Assembly: GCA_002189035.1 (NCBI GenBank)
Contig: NEEC01000011.1
Location: 434,001-498,000 of the forward strand
Length of the DNA: 64,000 nt
Direction of reading: 5' to 3'
From: Utricularia gibba
Taxonomy: Eukaryota; Streptophyta; Magnoliopsida; Lamiales; Lentibulariaceae
This document shows, one piece after another, positions 1 through 12,059 of the stretch. The position numbers were made by a program, and so were the translations under genes. Position 1 is the first letter of the stretch; each line of letters opens with the position of its first letter. The notes under the pieces are model-generated. The model was given only the letters and a program-made list of their open reading frames with translations. It made no database searches and had not been told where the DNA came from.

Positions 1-503
1 TGTTTTGGGTTCTCTCTTAATCATCTTGCAGTAGACTACGTTTGGTCCTTCTTTTAAATCTCGCGCCAGGATATATTCTTTTGATTTGGTGGGGGGAAAG
101 TTGGAACTTCCTGTGTTTTCTCTTATGGTCCGTTATTCAGAGATTCTGAAATCTGTAGTGACACGGAGATGGATGCTGTTGTTCTTTAAATTCAGAACTC
201 TGTCTCTGGTATTAGTGATCTGTGAGCATAATCGTTTTGATGGTCATTTCTATTAAACAAGTCAACCAAATTTCGAGAATACCATCTCTCTGTGTCCTAC
301 ATGCTCACTTGAGCGTGAGGGCTTAGAACATCTTCTGCCGCCTCGTCTCAACCTCTTTGTTTCACATTCGAATCCTCAAGTGGGTGTATAGAATGGTGTA
401 GATTCTGTATGAATTTCATAAAGATCACTCTATCTCAATCAAATGCGATTTGAAGGCATATGTTTTCCGTAGGAGAGGTACTGTTGAAGACACCTTGCTG
501 GAA
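1..503 (+). promoter_or_regulatory. Upstream region and probable 5' leader of the CIPK gene
   Basis: No coding exon is visible here. The stretch is T-rich and probably holds the promoter and 5' leader, possibly with a leader intron, of the kinase starting at 504. An ATG at 443 opens a nine-codon upstream ORF that stops at 470-472, out of frame with the kinase. It matters only if this part remains in the mature mRNA, which cannot be decided from genomic sequence. Confidence 0.4.
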
Positions 504-3274
504 ATGAGTCAATTGAAGATCAAACGCAGAATAGGAAAGTATGAAATTGGAAGGACTATCGGCGAGGGGGCATTTGCAAAAGTTAAATTTGCTAGAAACT
601 CTGAGTCTGGGCAGTCCGTGGCTATCAAGATTCTCGATAGGGATAAGGTTCTAAAGCACAGAATGTCTGAACAGGTGCATCTTGTTGACTCTTACATGCC
701 TTATCATACATTACGTTGTGCAACTGTTGACAAAATATGACAGTGTCTTTTGGAAAGGGAAGGTAGAAGTTTGTGAATCACCCTCATTGACTATCTAGTT
801 TGTTTTTCGTATCTACTTTCATTGGTAGTGTGACGAATATCTGCTTTCACTGGTAGAGCGATGAATATCTAAGATACACCTGCAACCGTGTGCAGATTAA
901 AAGGGAAATTTCTACGATGAAGTTAATTAAGCATCCCAATGTTGTTCGTATCTATGAGGTTCGTTTCTCTTTCTTGATACATAATGCTGAACTTATAACT
1001 CCTGAAAAGCTGAAGAATTGTGTGTTGGCCTTTGTTTTCTTGGTACCCATCTCACAAAAAAGAAAAACTTGACAAATTGTGGTTGGTCCAAAAACAAACT
1101 TTTCATGAACTGCACTTTTAAATATTTCAGGTCTTGGCAAGCAAGACAAAGATATATATTGTGCTAGAATTTGTCACTGGCGGAGAGCTTTTTGACAAGA
1201 TCGTAAGTTAAACTATGTTCTTTGTTTTCCACTTCCTAGCATTCTGTTTTCTACAAGACTTGTTTCCAAAACTTTCGTTCAGTTGGCATATGTGTGTCTG
1301 GAGTTCTACTCCATGCATGGTGCCTCCTTTTATGCTAGAATGTGATTCCAGTTCTTGAAGTGAAGTTAACTTTAATGTGCTTAAACTTGACTTGTATAAT
1401 ATTGAAGGTAAATCATGGAAGGATGTCGGAAGATGAAGCAAGGAAATACTTTCAGCAACTCATACATGCTGTTGATTATTGCCATAGCAGGGGTGTTTTC
1501 CACAGAGATCTTAAGGTTGATTTTTATTATATTGATTATGTACCACAGTGACTTCTCACCGTAAAGGCTCAGGGTCATGCTCTTTGATGATGTAGCCTGA
1601 GAACCTGCTTTTGGATGCTGCTGGGAACTTAAAGGTTTCTGACTTTGGGTTAAGTGCTCTGTCACAGCAAGTGAAGGTAAATATCAGGTCTTAAACATTG
1701 GGATTAGTCTTGTTCGGCTCGAAGTTCATCCTATCCTTATCTAAGAAAAAAAGTTGATTTGCGTGACGGTTTAAACTTTGAACTGGAGAGAGTGATGGTT
1801 GAATTCCTAATATTTCAGGATGATGGGTTGCTGCATACTGCTTGTGGTACGCCAAACTATGTCGCCCCTGAGGTATGGCTATCTTAACTTTCTCAGTCAC
1901 TATGGTGGATTTCCTTGGGCTGATAGTCAATACAAAGCTTTATAGGTCCTTAATGATGAAGGCTACAATGGAGCAATGGCCGACCTGTGGTCATGTGGAG
2001 TCATCCTCTTTGTGTTGCTTGCAGGGTACTTGCCATTCGATGATTCTAATCTTGCAGTTCTGTATAAAAAGGTGAGAATTGTGAGTGAGGTTGGTTTCTG
2101 AGCTGCCACTGCCTTTCTGTTACATTTCTTTGTTGTGTGGCCAGATATCGAGTGGCGAGTTCACTTTCCCTCCTTGGATTTCCTTCGGTGCCAAGGAGCT
2201 GATTGTTCGCATCCTGGATCCAAATCCAGAGACGGTTAAGATTTCTTACTCTTAAACAATCTGCTGCCTCTCTGCCTCACACAGGCATTGAGATTTGTCT
2301 TCCTTCCTTCCATTCTGCAGCGAATCACCGTCACTGAAATGTTGGAGAATGAGTGGTTTATGAAGGGGTACAAGCCGCCGGTGTTCGATGAGGACAACGA
2401 CACAAATACGGAGGACGTTGAGGCAGTGTTCAAGGATTCCGAGGTTTGGGGCAACCAAATGAATGTTGTTGAATGTCTCTATTGGGAGGCGGCTCATGTG
2501 CAGAGTTGTCAACATGCAGGAGAATCTTGTGACAGAGAGAAACGAGGACCAGCCAGCTCCCATGAATGCATTCGAGCTGATTTCCATGTCCAAGGGTCTC
2601 AATCTTGGCAATCTCTTTGACGCTGACAAGGTTGATGAAATGACTGGTTTTGCACCCAAGAACGCGATACTCAAGCAATGTTTGTGCGTGCGTGTGTGTG
2701 TGTGCACAGGGATACAAGAGAGAAACGAGGTTCACCTCCAAGTCCCCAGCCAACGAGATCATTAGCAGAATAGAGCAAGCAGCAAAGCCTCTTGGTTTTG
2801 ATGTTCACAAAAAGAAGTACAAGGTAATTTCAAACATTGCATGGAGTGGTGCAGCCACTGATTCTGTCATCGTACCATCTAAAGTGCTGCTGTTTCTCAG
2901 ATGAAGCTTGAAAATGTCAAGGCTGGGAGAAAAGGCAATCTCAACATTGCCACCGAGGTGATCAATCATACTACCTGCATGGAAATACTAATCCAGTTAA
3001 TCAAGCTCTTGGTGGTTTGGTCATTCAGGTATTCCAAGTTGCCCCATCATTACACATGGTTGAAGTCAGAAAAGCAAAGGGGGATACATTGGAGTTCCAC
3101 AAGGTATGCACAAATGATTTCTGTTCATTTTCTTTTTTCTCCCATGAAGAATCTCACTTAGACTAATCTGGCAACTCCATGCTGCTCTGCTATTGCTAGT
3201 TCTACAAGAGCCTCTCAACCGGACTCGATGATGTCGTCTGGAAAACCGATGAGGATATGCAAGAGACCAAGTGA
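504..3274 (+). CDS. CIPK: CBL-interacting protein kinase, CIPK3/CIPK26-like (SnRK3)
   Basis: Ser/Thr kinase recruited by calcineurin B-like Ca2+ sensors; acts in Ca2+ signalling for ion transport and stress. Fourteen exons close in frame to 439 residues: 504-674, 896-958, 1131-1202, 1408-1515, 1596-1676, 1819-1872, 1946-2071, 2145-2234, 2321-2443, 2520-2630, 2710-2823, 2901-2957, 3029-3103, 3200-3274. All have GT-AG borders. Visible: glycine loop [11 protein letters not shown] lysine K42, HRDLK with D136, DFG at 154-156, APE ending at 183, and the NAF/FISL motif from N312 that binds CBL and autoinhibits. The C-terminus is the PPI-type regulatory domain (AGRKGNL, EFHKFYKSL). The ATG at 504 is chosen because it gives the family N-terminus; the frame opens further upstream only through a TTG. 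Length and exon-rich structure match the intron-rich CIPK clade. CIPK3 versus CIPK26 needs a phylogeny. No defect seen. Confidence 0.95.
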
Positions 3275-3708
3275 ATGCCATGCTACTTTTGCATCTTACC
3301 ATTCTCTCTTGTAATCCCCTTCCGAGAAGGGGATTTCCATGTGGTTCCGATACACTAGAAGAAACCTATTAAACCAGTAGAACTAAAGAGTGTAAGAGCA
3401 CCATGCGCTAATGGAGGTTGCAACAGGTCTGAAGCTTCTGTTTTGCTAAGGCAAGAAAACACAGCAACACCACTATCTACAACTGTTTGGACATGGTAAC
3501 ACAGATCATGGATAATGCGGTTGGACGTGATAGGAATGGTTCCAGTTAGTAGTAAAAAAAAAATCAAATTCAGTAAGTGTAGCTTAGACTAATTTCACAA
3601 AAATCATATGAACTTGACATAAAAAGTGTTTCAATTGCTTCTGTTGAGAAATGTATCAAAAGCTCAGTGCTTACGCCTCGGCGTTGGGAATATTGAATGG
3701 CATCGAAC
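3275..3708. other. Convergent 3' intergenic region
   Basis: Space between the stop of the CIPK gene (+) and the stop of the small minus-strand gene. It should contain both 3' UTRs. I see no further exon, RNA gene or repeat. Confidence 0.5.
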
Positions 3709-5080
3709 TTAAGTTTTCTTGGAGTTTAGGATACTCCTAGCAGCATCCAACGACAAGTTTTCGTACACCTTAATTGAAGCATAAAGATGGACTAAGGATC
3801 AGCTACAAAGTAAAAAGGAAACACAAAAAAGAAAAGGAAGGAAGGATGATTAAAAGAGAGTTCTTGTCGCAAAAATCAATGGAATGCACTTACAGATTCG
3901 TTGTAGACTTGCAGAAAAGCTTTACAGAATCTTTCTGCCTTGGCTATACCCATCTACATAAAAGAAGTTTAAGAACACTTCACGTTCCTCCATTATTCAA
4001 AATACAGACTATATCCCGTTTTATTAGGTAAAGTCACATCCTCAAGCATTCGCGTGCTAAAAAATAAATCATAGATTACTTGATCAAGGAGAGTATTGAA
4101 GTAGAGAACACTGAATTAGAGGAATGTGCAATACCAAGCGCTCAGGTTTCTTGAGGATTCAAAAATTGAGTTTCCAAGAAACACTACATACCTTTGGCTC
4201 CACGATTGATATTAGTTTTGAGCAAAATGCTTCTGCATTAGAAATGGCAAAAAAGGATGCATTATAATCCTGTAAAAATAATGTCTAGTTCAAAAGTCTT
4301 TTAATTCAATGCTTACCGCAAGAAAGAAGACATCGGAAAAACAAACCACAAAGCATAAGAATTACAAATATCATTGATGAAAAAAATCTTCTTAATTTCA
4401 ACATAATCAAACATCATCAAGCTGACAACTTTTTAAGAGAATGAATGCAAAGATAATCGAAGTCGATGACCCATGGTCACAGAGTCCCGCCAAACTGGCA
4501 AATTGTATAACGTTTCAATCTAAACCAGAAAAAATACATGTGACCAAGTAAAACACCTTGAGTTTTAGTCTTGAAGATAGTTTCAACTCTTTTATCGTCA
4601 GTATCCCAAGCATCTTGCCAATCGTTTACCTGTAAAACGCAGATAGCCTACTGTTAGAACTCCTCCAATGGAACTAGGACACAATAACCCAAAAAAGTTG
4701 TTGAGCACCGCCTCTCTTGCAGCAGAACGACTTGCTTGTCTGGAAACATCCACGTCCGCCTGAGATCAAATGAAGGGCACAGATACACTGTAAGTTTCAA
4801 ACTGACCGTAGGTCTGAAAACCAGTAAATTCAGCAGAAGCAAATTAGCTGGGAAAAATATGGGCTACAACTGCAGAAGCTGCAATCAGAAAAAAAAGCCC
4901 CCCGCCCCAAATAAAGGAGAAAACTTCTCCGCTCCTATTGTTCACCCAAACTTTTCATCGATGATCAGATAATCAAACAGAAAAATGATTGCGCAATCGA
5001 CAGCGAGGGCTTACTTGGTAATCACGGCTCCGGACGACGGGAAAGAGCTCCAGGACGCGTCGGAATTCATTCTCATCCAT
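3709..5080 (-). CDS. Small conserved plant protein of unknown function (~128 aa), six exons
   Basis: Not assigned a function. On the minus strand: 5015-5080 (MDENEFRRVLELFPVVRSRD and two more residues), 4709-4759 (ADVDVSRQASRSAAREA), 4557-4629 (with NDWQDAWDTDD), 4192-4269 (with NAEAFCSKL), 3894-3953 (MGIAKAERFCKAFLQVYNES), 3709-3768 (VYENLSLDAARSILNSKKT, stop). Five exons are multiples of three and join in phase 0. The motifs WQDAWD, AEAFC/AERFCKAF and YE-LSLDAARS-LNS look like a short conserved plant family with an acidic middle and helical C-terminus; there is no signal peptide or membrane segment. Oddity: exon 3 measures 73 nt, one too many, so the frame breaks into exon 4. Reading AAA instead of AAAA near 4564 would repair it. 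Either an indel or base error, or a donor I placed wrongly. Confidence 0.62.
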
Positions 5081-5372
5081 GGCGGTGCGCTGGCTACTCG
5101 TCACAAGGTTCGTCAAATTATTTTTTTGTAATGGCCCTTTTTGTAGTATCCATTTAAAGACGCAACGCCTCAATGAAAATTAATTGAAAACCGAGTAAAA
5201 CAAAATTATATTTCATAATATGTTATATATTATTCATCACTTACAAGAAAAAACTCTCTTGCAGTGCAGACACAATCACATTCCAAATAATCTTTTATAT
5301 TACTTTTTTATTTTTATTCGAAATTTCCGTATGTTCAAACAGCGATGTCCTCCAAGAACCACGTAGCAGCTC

Positions 5373-7235
5373 TCATATCTTGGAGTAGCAGCTTGCGCCC
5401 ATTGCGACGGCGGTTTTGGAGCCGGAGGGGCGGCCCAAGTAGTTATTTATAAACTCTCCGGCGGAGAGTAGCTTGGCCATGTCAACGTTGGTTCTCAGGC
5501 CAAGACCATGAAGCATGAAGACAACATCCTCTGTGGCGACATTGCCGGAAGCCCCCTTTGCATAGGGGCATCCTCCCAGACCTGAGACGGCGGCGTCCAC
5601 CGTGCTGATTCCCATCTGCAGACACCCTTGTTTGTTTTCCCTTTTGGAGGAAATGAATGCGATGCACAACATCTGAAACTTTTGCCACTCACCTGGAGGG
5701 ATAGGAGGATGTTTGAAAGGGACTGACCGTAGGTGTCGTGGAAATGCACCGCAAGTTTCTCGACGGGGACAACAGCCATGACGGCTTCCAGCATTGGGAG
5801 CACAGTGCCTACACAGATGGTGGGACTCAAGACATCATAATGAATTCGACCAATCAACAAATGACTGCAGCCAAGTTGTTACCGGGTGTGGCAACTCCTA
5901 TAGTGTCTCCCAGAGAGATTTCGAAGCATCCCATGTCGTGAAGTTCCTTGGCTACGTAGGCAACCTTAGATGGGGAAATGTATCCTTCAACAGGGCAGCC
6001 AATGACACACGAGACGTACCTGCGCAATGATGGAAAATGATTCAGCTAGTGGAGCAATTTTCGATGCTAACTGCAACATGATTGACAAATGACACCCTGT
6101 ACCAAGAAAGAAGCAGCCATACATACCCACGGACAGGAAGTGAAATTTCTTTGGCCGCAGAAGTGACAGCACGAAAACGAGTCAGGCTCTCTTCAATTGT
6201 GCAGTTGATGTTCGACTTTGAGAATGATTCAGAGGCAGAGGCAAAGACAGCGATTTCTTTTGCACCAGCAGCAACGGCAGCATTGAAGCCCTGGTGTGGT
6301 GTGATAAAAAGGATATAGACTCAGATGTCATCTTTGATGAGCAAAAGTCAAAGCATGATATCAGTCCTCACCTTAAGATTGGGCGTCAGCACAGGAAGTC
6401 GAACACCCGTTATATCCTTAACAGCATTCATGACATCGGTTGCATCTGCAAGCTATCAAGAGAAAGAAGCACGATTTAAGGCCAGATTAGAAGTGTTTAC
6501 TTCAAGGATATTACATGAATTACCTGGGGAATCCACTTAGGAGAAACAAAACTGGTTGCTTCGATGACTGACAATCCCGAAGAGGCTAATTTGCGGATGA
6601 ACTCAATCTTTACTGCTGTTGGAACCATTGTCTTCTCATTTTGAAGACCATCTCGGGGGCCAACTTCCACTATCTTCACAAACCTTGGTACGTCTTTGAA
6701 AAACTGCAGTCTCCAAGGAAGTTAGTTAATCAGTGTTTCAGCAACCCCAGCCACCAAAATGAAGACGCACAATACTGATGATGCAGAAAAAATAGAACCT
6801 AGAGCAATACCTTGTATTTTGAATCTTTAGCAGTGTTGCTGTCATCACTGGTTACAGATGTATCTCGAGGACCAAGGCTTAAAGCCCTTCTCAATGAGCT
6901 CCGCCTTTGCCTGTGCAACAGAACGGGCTCTTGCAAGTACTCTTCAAAATCTTCACTGTAAACAAATATTCGAACTGAGCAGTGAATCATGAAGAACGAA
7001 ATGGTTTCATAACATTTTGATATATCAAAATGAAAATGACATGGAGAAATAACAAAATATGCACGCACTTGCAGCTATTAGATGAGGCACAACTTCTCCC
7101 TTCATTCCAGCAATTCCGTCTTCCGACATCTTCTCTTATTGGCTGGCAGGCAGTTGATGAGAAACTACGAATGCGATCAATACCATTCAGACCTGAAAAG
7201 TTGTCAAGACTGACGGGCTCCTCCAAACTGGACAT
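5373..7235 (-). CDS. HMGCL: Hydroxymethylglutaryl-CoA lyase
   Basis: Cleaves 3-hydroxy-3-methylglutaryl-CoA to acetyl-CoA and acetoacetate, the last step of leucine catabolism, in mitochondria. Eight coding exons on the minus strand: 7069-7235, 6811-6955, 6524-6703, 6372-6452, 6127-6290, 5883-6019, 5693-5808, 5373-5615; they close in frame to 410 residues. The TIM-barrel enzyme starts near [17 protein letters not shown] (catalytic Arg-Asp). It continues through the metal-binding HFHDTYGQ and the signature [14 protein letters not shown] with the active-site Cys. The ~110 residues before it ([10 protein letters not shown]..., Ser/Arg-rich) correspond to the plant-specific N-terminal extension. 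Exon 4 uses the acceptor at 6453-6454, not the nearer AG, because only this restores LADATDVM. The start ATG lies just after an acceptor at 7245-7255, so a 5' leader exon near 7.5-7.8 kb is likely, and an alternative N-terminus there is possible. Confidence 0.95.
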
Positions 7236-8250
7236 TGCTGCTGCAACTGCAAATGAAAATGAACAAAACCTGTGATGACATCTACATGAAAAGGCAGTTT
7301 TGGGCATCCCACAAGAATCACAAAAGATCCAGGTAATGTAGAGACGGTGGATATACAAAAGAAGCCTCAAATTGAAATCGAAAAAAAAGGGGGTCAATAG
7401 TAGTGTGTCCGTAAATACAAAATCAGTGAATGCTCTTGGCACCGGAACAAGAGTTGCAACGCTAGAAAGCAGTCGGTGTTTTGACTTACTATTCTTGGCA
7501 GGAGAAGAAGAAGGAAATGAAATTGGTAAGATAAATAAGCCCTGAGAAAGATAAGAGAAGGGTACATGGATTTTCCCTGGATGATGAAGGAACTAAACGT
7601 CCACTTACCCGGAAGGAAGGAAGCGAAAGCAGAAGTCAGAACGCCGAGACGAGATCCCCTCCACGCAAACGTCAAACTGTGTCGCGTGTGTGAAGAGGCG
7701 GAAATAAGGCTTGTGTTGTGTGGTAGATCGTGTGTGTGGACCGGACCGGACCGGACCGACAGCGGCCGAATCAAAAACCCTCCAGCTCCAGGAACCACAA
7801 CCCCCCTTTCCCTTCGCCGCGGAAAATGATTGTTTCCTCTAGGCGCGTGCGGGTAGTTGGAGCCCAGTACTAATTATTACTCTTTTTCTTTGGTTTGTTC
7901 AAGTCAGAGCCGAGCCGAGCCGAGCCGAGCCGAGCCGAGCCGAGCCGAGCCGAGCCGAGCCGGTTGTTCCCAACGACCCACCACCAGTTTAATTGTTCCT
8001 ACCTTTCTTTGTGTTTGTGGTTTGTATCCAACCTAACAATCCCGAGGGAACTGCTGAGCGGTTCCCTGCCAAATCAGCATTTCTGTGCCAATTAGCTTCA
8101 ACCCGAAGGCGGGACGGGACTTACAAGACCAACGGCCATAAACTCGAGAAACGCGAGCCAGGGGCCCACCCCAGGGTCAAAAAAAGACAAGGTCAAAGCT
8201 TCCCATTACGGTCTTTACTTCAATTATTTACGATTTTTTCTTCTTTTGGT
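7236..8250 (-). promoter_or_regulatory. Leader and promoter region of the HMG-CoA lyase gene
   Basis: No conserved coding exon. It holds the likely 5' leader, leader intron and promoter of the lyase (transcribed leftward), then the 3' flank of the CLT gene, whose stop is at 8251. It also contains short GC-rich tandem repeats, annotated separately. Confidence 0.45.
7907..7961. repeat. Perfect (GAGCC)11 pentanucleotide microsatellite
   Basis: Eleven uninterrupted copies of GAGCC. A shorter GGACC-type run lies at 7738-7759. Both sit upstream of the lyase coding start, within its probable promoter. The array is likely polymorphic in length between individuals. Confidence 0.97.
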
Positions 8251-11200
8251 TTATTTCATATTTCCAAGTGCCAAATTGGGAGAGGAATCTGGAGTCCAGG
8301 TATAAATGAAGACTCCCAGGGTGAGAATGATTGCTCCTGCTATAAAACCCGGCGGAAGGGCGGAGGCGACTCGGTGGTACGGCAGCGAGAACGTGAACAG
8401 GTACACCGAAACCGGAACTGCCCCAAGCAACAGGAAGCCAGGGTCAGTCAGTCAGTCGAGAGGAACGTGAACAGCAGCTAGCAGTTAAGCAGACCTGAAA
8501 CTGTGGATGCGAGAGAGGACACCACCGCCGACGAGATCTTGATCAGGTGCAGGAGAGAGATGTTGTAGGCCATGTTGACCCCTACGAACAGCAACGGCAG
8601 CAAGGGAGCCCCCTCACATTCTGGGAAAATCCAAACACAACAATCTGTCCGTCAGGAATCCATCCCATGAACAACAACCAAGTGTTAAGTAGCACTAGGC
8701 CTAGGCCTCGGTCCGCCATGTCGGCCGGCTTACTCGTTGCCATGTTGCCGGTGTTCAAAAAACAGGCAGCGCCGTCTCTGATGTAACTGGGAAGCTGACT
8801 GAACGGGATGCCCCAGAGGTTCGACAAGAAGGGAAGCAGGAGCCATATGAAAGCGGCCTGTCTCATATGCACAGTGGGGCAAGTATCAAGTTTCTCAAAA
8901 CCACAGCCTACGTAACTGATAAGTTTCAGCTTTTATAGTTCCTATTTCAGCCATGCTCAACTGAATTGTGCGGGTGTGTAACAGAATTACGCGACCCGCC
9001 ATAAGGCTACACTCATGATTGGATATTGCAAACCTGGAAAGCGGACCCAAATGAGTTCACGATGAAGATATCGCATGTGGATCCCTGCAAGCATGATCAC
9101 TTCATAATTCAGTATGCTCGGAAATATCTCACAGTCACGTGCAAACCAACGCACTCTGTGATTATAGCAAACAATAGAAAGCATGATCATGGTGCAAAAT
9201 TTTGAAGCTTCAGGATCTGTTGTTAGGTTGCCCTTCATGTACAACAGGACTGAGGTAACTCACAAGCACACCTACCTTCAGTCTTTTAGCAGTGTCCAGA
9301 AATATCATCTCCTACAAGGAAGGTACATCGAGTTGAGACTTTTCCCATCATACAAAAAGAAATGAAAAGCTTGTACCTTCAGGACTGTGTCACCAGCTTG
9401 AAACAAAAAAGATATGATCATCAAAATGCTCCAAAATAAACCATTTTCTACTATAGAACCAGAGCCTGAACCACTGCAAGTAAGTTCATTTAGAAGTATT
9501 TTAAAATGATATATACTCCTATGAGGGCATGGACATATGCAACTAAACCTCTAATAAGAAACCACTACAGGCGTAAAGGCGAGAGATTAAGAAATTCATG
9601 ATCACTACTAGAGAGAACTAGAGATAAGCATGTGCATTTAAACTGATGGACAGGATGTCCAGAACCTGGAATGCGTACCTTGCAACAGTAATTATCACGC
9701 CAGCGGCCACTAAAAAGCACCCAAATAACTGATGCAGACGATAGCGCCTCCCTAGAAAGATATACGACAGTGCAAGTTGCCAAACAAGAAAGCTCTGCAA
9801 AGATTTTCACGTAATCAGATGAAGTCCAGTGAGGATCTGATTGTATTACCAATCACCTGAGATAAAATAGGGATTGCTGCCCCAGAGAGGATAGCTGTTT
9901 CAAAACATAAAAAGTTTGTCAGATACCATCTAGCATTCGTGAGGAAAAGAACTAACCGAACATAAGCCACATTCTTGAGAGTTATATGTCAGTGTCACAC
10001 ATGATCGCGCATCTATAACACCTATAACATGAATATCACATTTTCCACAAAGTGGCAAGCTTCTCAACATGCTTAATAGCAAATGGCTAAAAAAGAGTTA
10101 CCTGCTGCGGACATCCCAGCTGCAGCAGCCAAGGCCTCCAGGAGGCCAACAAAAACCAATGGCATTTTTGGCAAGGAGAGCATTTCGTTGGTAACCTTCC
10201 CAGCTTGATGACGCATAAACAAGATGGAGAAGTACACGATGACATAGCTGACAGAGACATTAGCAAGTCAAATAGGATCATGTATAAAAACACCTTCAGA
10301 AGTCAGTTTCTTTGTCAAATAAATCAAAACACACACCTTTTCTTCTCTAAAACTAGAAATAAAACTTATTAACTACAACCAGAAGATGAGAATATCTAAT
10401 CGCAACTTGTCATTCTTGCCATACACCAAGAGCATATGGCTGGTCCCTTCATCCAACAGGCCACCGTTAAATGGCTCTCCTATATCCTTCTGAAATTTTC
10501 AGGCACAGCCCTCAATCCACAGGACTTACTACACCAGCCACAGTCATCAAACTCAAGTTCATGATTACAATTCAGCCACAACCCAGTCGAAGGTTACTGT
10601 TGAATTATGCGGAGAAGCTAACACATCACAGTCACAAAAGATCACCCGGACAAAAAAGCACATATTTTTTCCAGTTGCACGGCAGTCTCGGACACAGAAG
10701 ACAAATCGTTGCAAGGCACTATAAAAAAATCAATGATAATAGGGGAACGGGGCCACACTAATAGCAGATATTACTCGCCGCCGCGGGCAGACAGGTAGCG
10801 GAGCAGTCTTCTACGGCATCATCTCTGACCATTCATTCAAATCAGCAGACGACAAGGACTAACAAACCCCTCGCACTCGATTTTGAGGTATTCCTATCTT
10901 GTTATTGCCATTCATAATTAATGCTATCGAACGTCAAACTCCTCCCTCTTATTTTCGTAATTCTTATGTGCATTGTCTGTGTCATTATTGGGGATTGGAG
11001 GCAATATCGGGAATGCTGTAAAGGATAAGCGTCGCTAGATCTTCTGGGGCTTGGAACTTGGAAAGTTTCACTCTACTCATCACGGATAAGATTGGAGCAA
11101 TTTCAAGAAAATCAGAAACGAAAGAATAGGCAGAGAAAAGTTACCCGAAAGTAGCAAGCTGAGCAAGGAAGAAGGGATACTGCTTGAGAGGGACCAACGC

Positions 11201-11569
11201 CAGCTTATACAGCACTCTATTCCCAACGCCGAGCACCACTGTAATCGCCGCAGCAAACATCACCTCAGGTCTCCGATCCACGCGTCCGTCATTGCTCAAT
11301 GTCGTCGTCGCCGCCGCCTCCCGATCGAACGATGAGCACTTAGTCACGCGCCTCCCTTTCTTCAACACATCCTCCACATCGCCTCCAATCCAGGAGCCAG
11401 CCACCGCCTCATTCACTAATACTCGCGTTCGGATTACTGCACCTCCTCGCCGTTGATTCAAGTTCAACAGAGCGGCGACCGATGTATGCCGATCCGACGA
11501 GGCAAACCGCGCCGCCGGGATACTGTCGGCGGCGATGGAGTAACGCAGCCGGGCGCCGCATACCGCCAT
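8251..11569 (-). CDS. CLT: CRT-like transporter (CLT), plastid-envelope thiol transporter
   Basis: Plant homologue of the Plasmodium chloroquine-resistance transporter; the family exports glutathione precursors and glutathione from plastids. Ten exons on the minus strand: 11145-11569, 10102-10247, 9857-9894, 9679-9794, 9377-9473, 9276-9311, 9034-9084, 8734-8857, 8495-8620, 8251-8417. They join perfectly in frame to 441 residues. The first ~105 residues are Arg/Ala/Ser-rich and fit a chloroplast transit peptide. The membrane part begins near VMFAAAITVVLGVGNRVLYK and contains family blocks QTFLVWQ-like SFLVWQLALS, FLGRRYRLHQ, PFLSNLWGIPFSQLPSYIRD, MAYNISLLHLIKISSAVVSS and a final VPVSVYLFTFSLPY. 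Intron 1 is long (897 bp). The start at 11569 is the first ATG in the open frame; upstream the frame opens only with TTG. No defect seen. Confidence 0.93.
10248..11144 (-). other. Long first intron of the CLT gene
   Basis: About 0.9 kb between the GT donor after exon 1 and the AG acceptor of exon 2. I see no ORF with family similarity, no recognisable repeat and no RNA gene in it. Confidence 0.7.
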
Positions 11570-12059
11570 GTCCTCTGCCAAAGGTGTGGCTCCTTTTCCC
11601 AACGGTCACAGACGCATTCAACGAAGTAGCAAAATGGCATTTGTTCCAGCGAACAACGAAAAGAACCCCAGGTTAAATAAACACATGGAATCAATTCAGC
11701 AAGTCAATAAAGTTTTATTTATTTTATTCTTCAACCGCAGAAAAAGAACAAAGACAAGACATCCTTGTCGATCCACCATTGACCCATATGGAATTTTGCT
11801 TCTCCATCGACGCCAGTTCATTCTTCGAATTCTTTCTGCACCCGGGGCCTGTCATTCGCAGAGAAGCTTAGGACCTGCAACTCAGAAGAAATAACAGCAA
11901 GGCATACCAATACCATACCATGTGGGAGTCAGCTTAGGCTGAATTTCTATGTCATTCCACAACGGGAAGGCGTTCTTGTTCAGGATGCGAACAGCCTCGA
12001 CTTGGACCCTCTGTGGAACAGAAGCCGAGGGCTTGTTAGGTAGCTAAACTGCTCCATTT
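11570..12059. other. Intergenic region, CLT promoter and PPR 3' flank
   Basis: Lies between the CLT start codon and the stop of the downstream-facing PPR gene, both transcribed leftward. It should carry the CLT promoter/leader and the PPR 3' UTR. No other gene or repeat is visible. Confidence 0.5.

Noticed and set aside
450-503. Extended N-terminus for the CIPK (frame open from 450)
   Set aside because: The upstream start is TTG, not ATG; the ATG at 504 begins the family-typical N-terminus.
7907-7961. Short direct repeats as a CRISPR-like array
   Set aside because: Contiguous pentamers without spacers in a plant nuclear genome: a microsatellite.
7993-8481. 162-residue plus-strand ORF
   Set aside because: It overlaps, antisense, the last exons of the CLT gene and has no recognisable domain.
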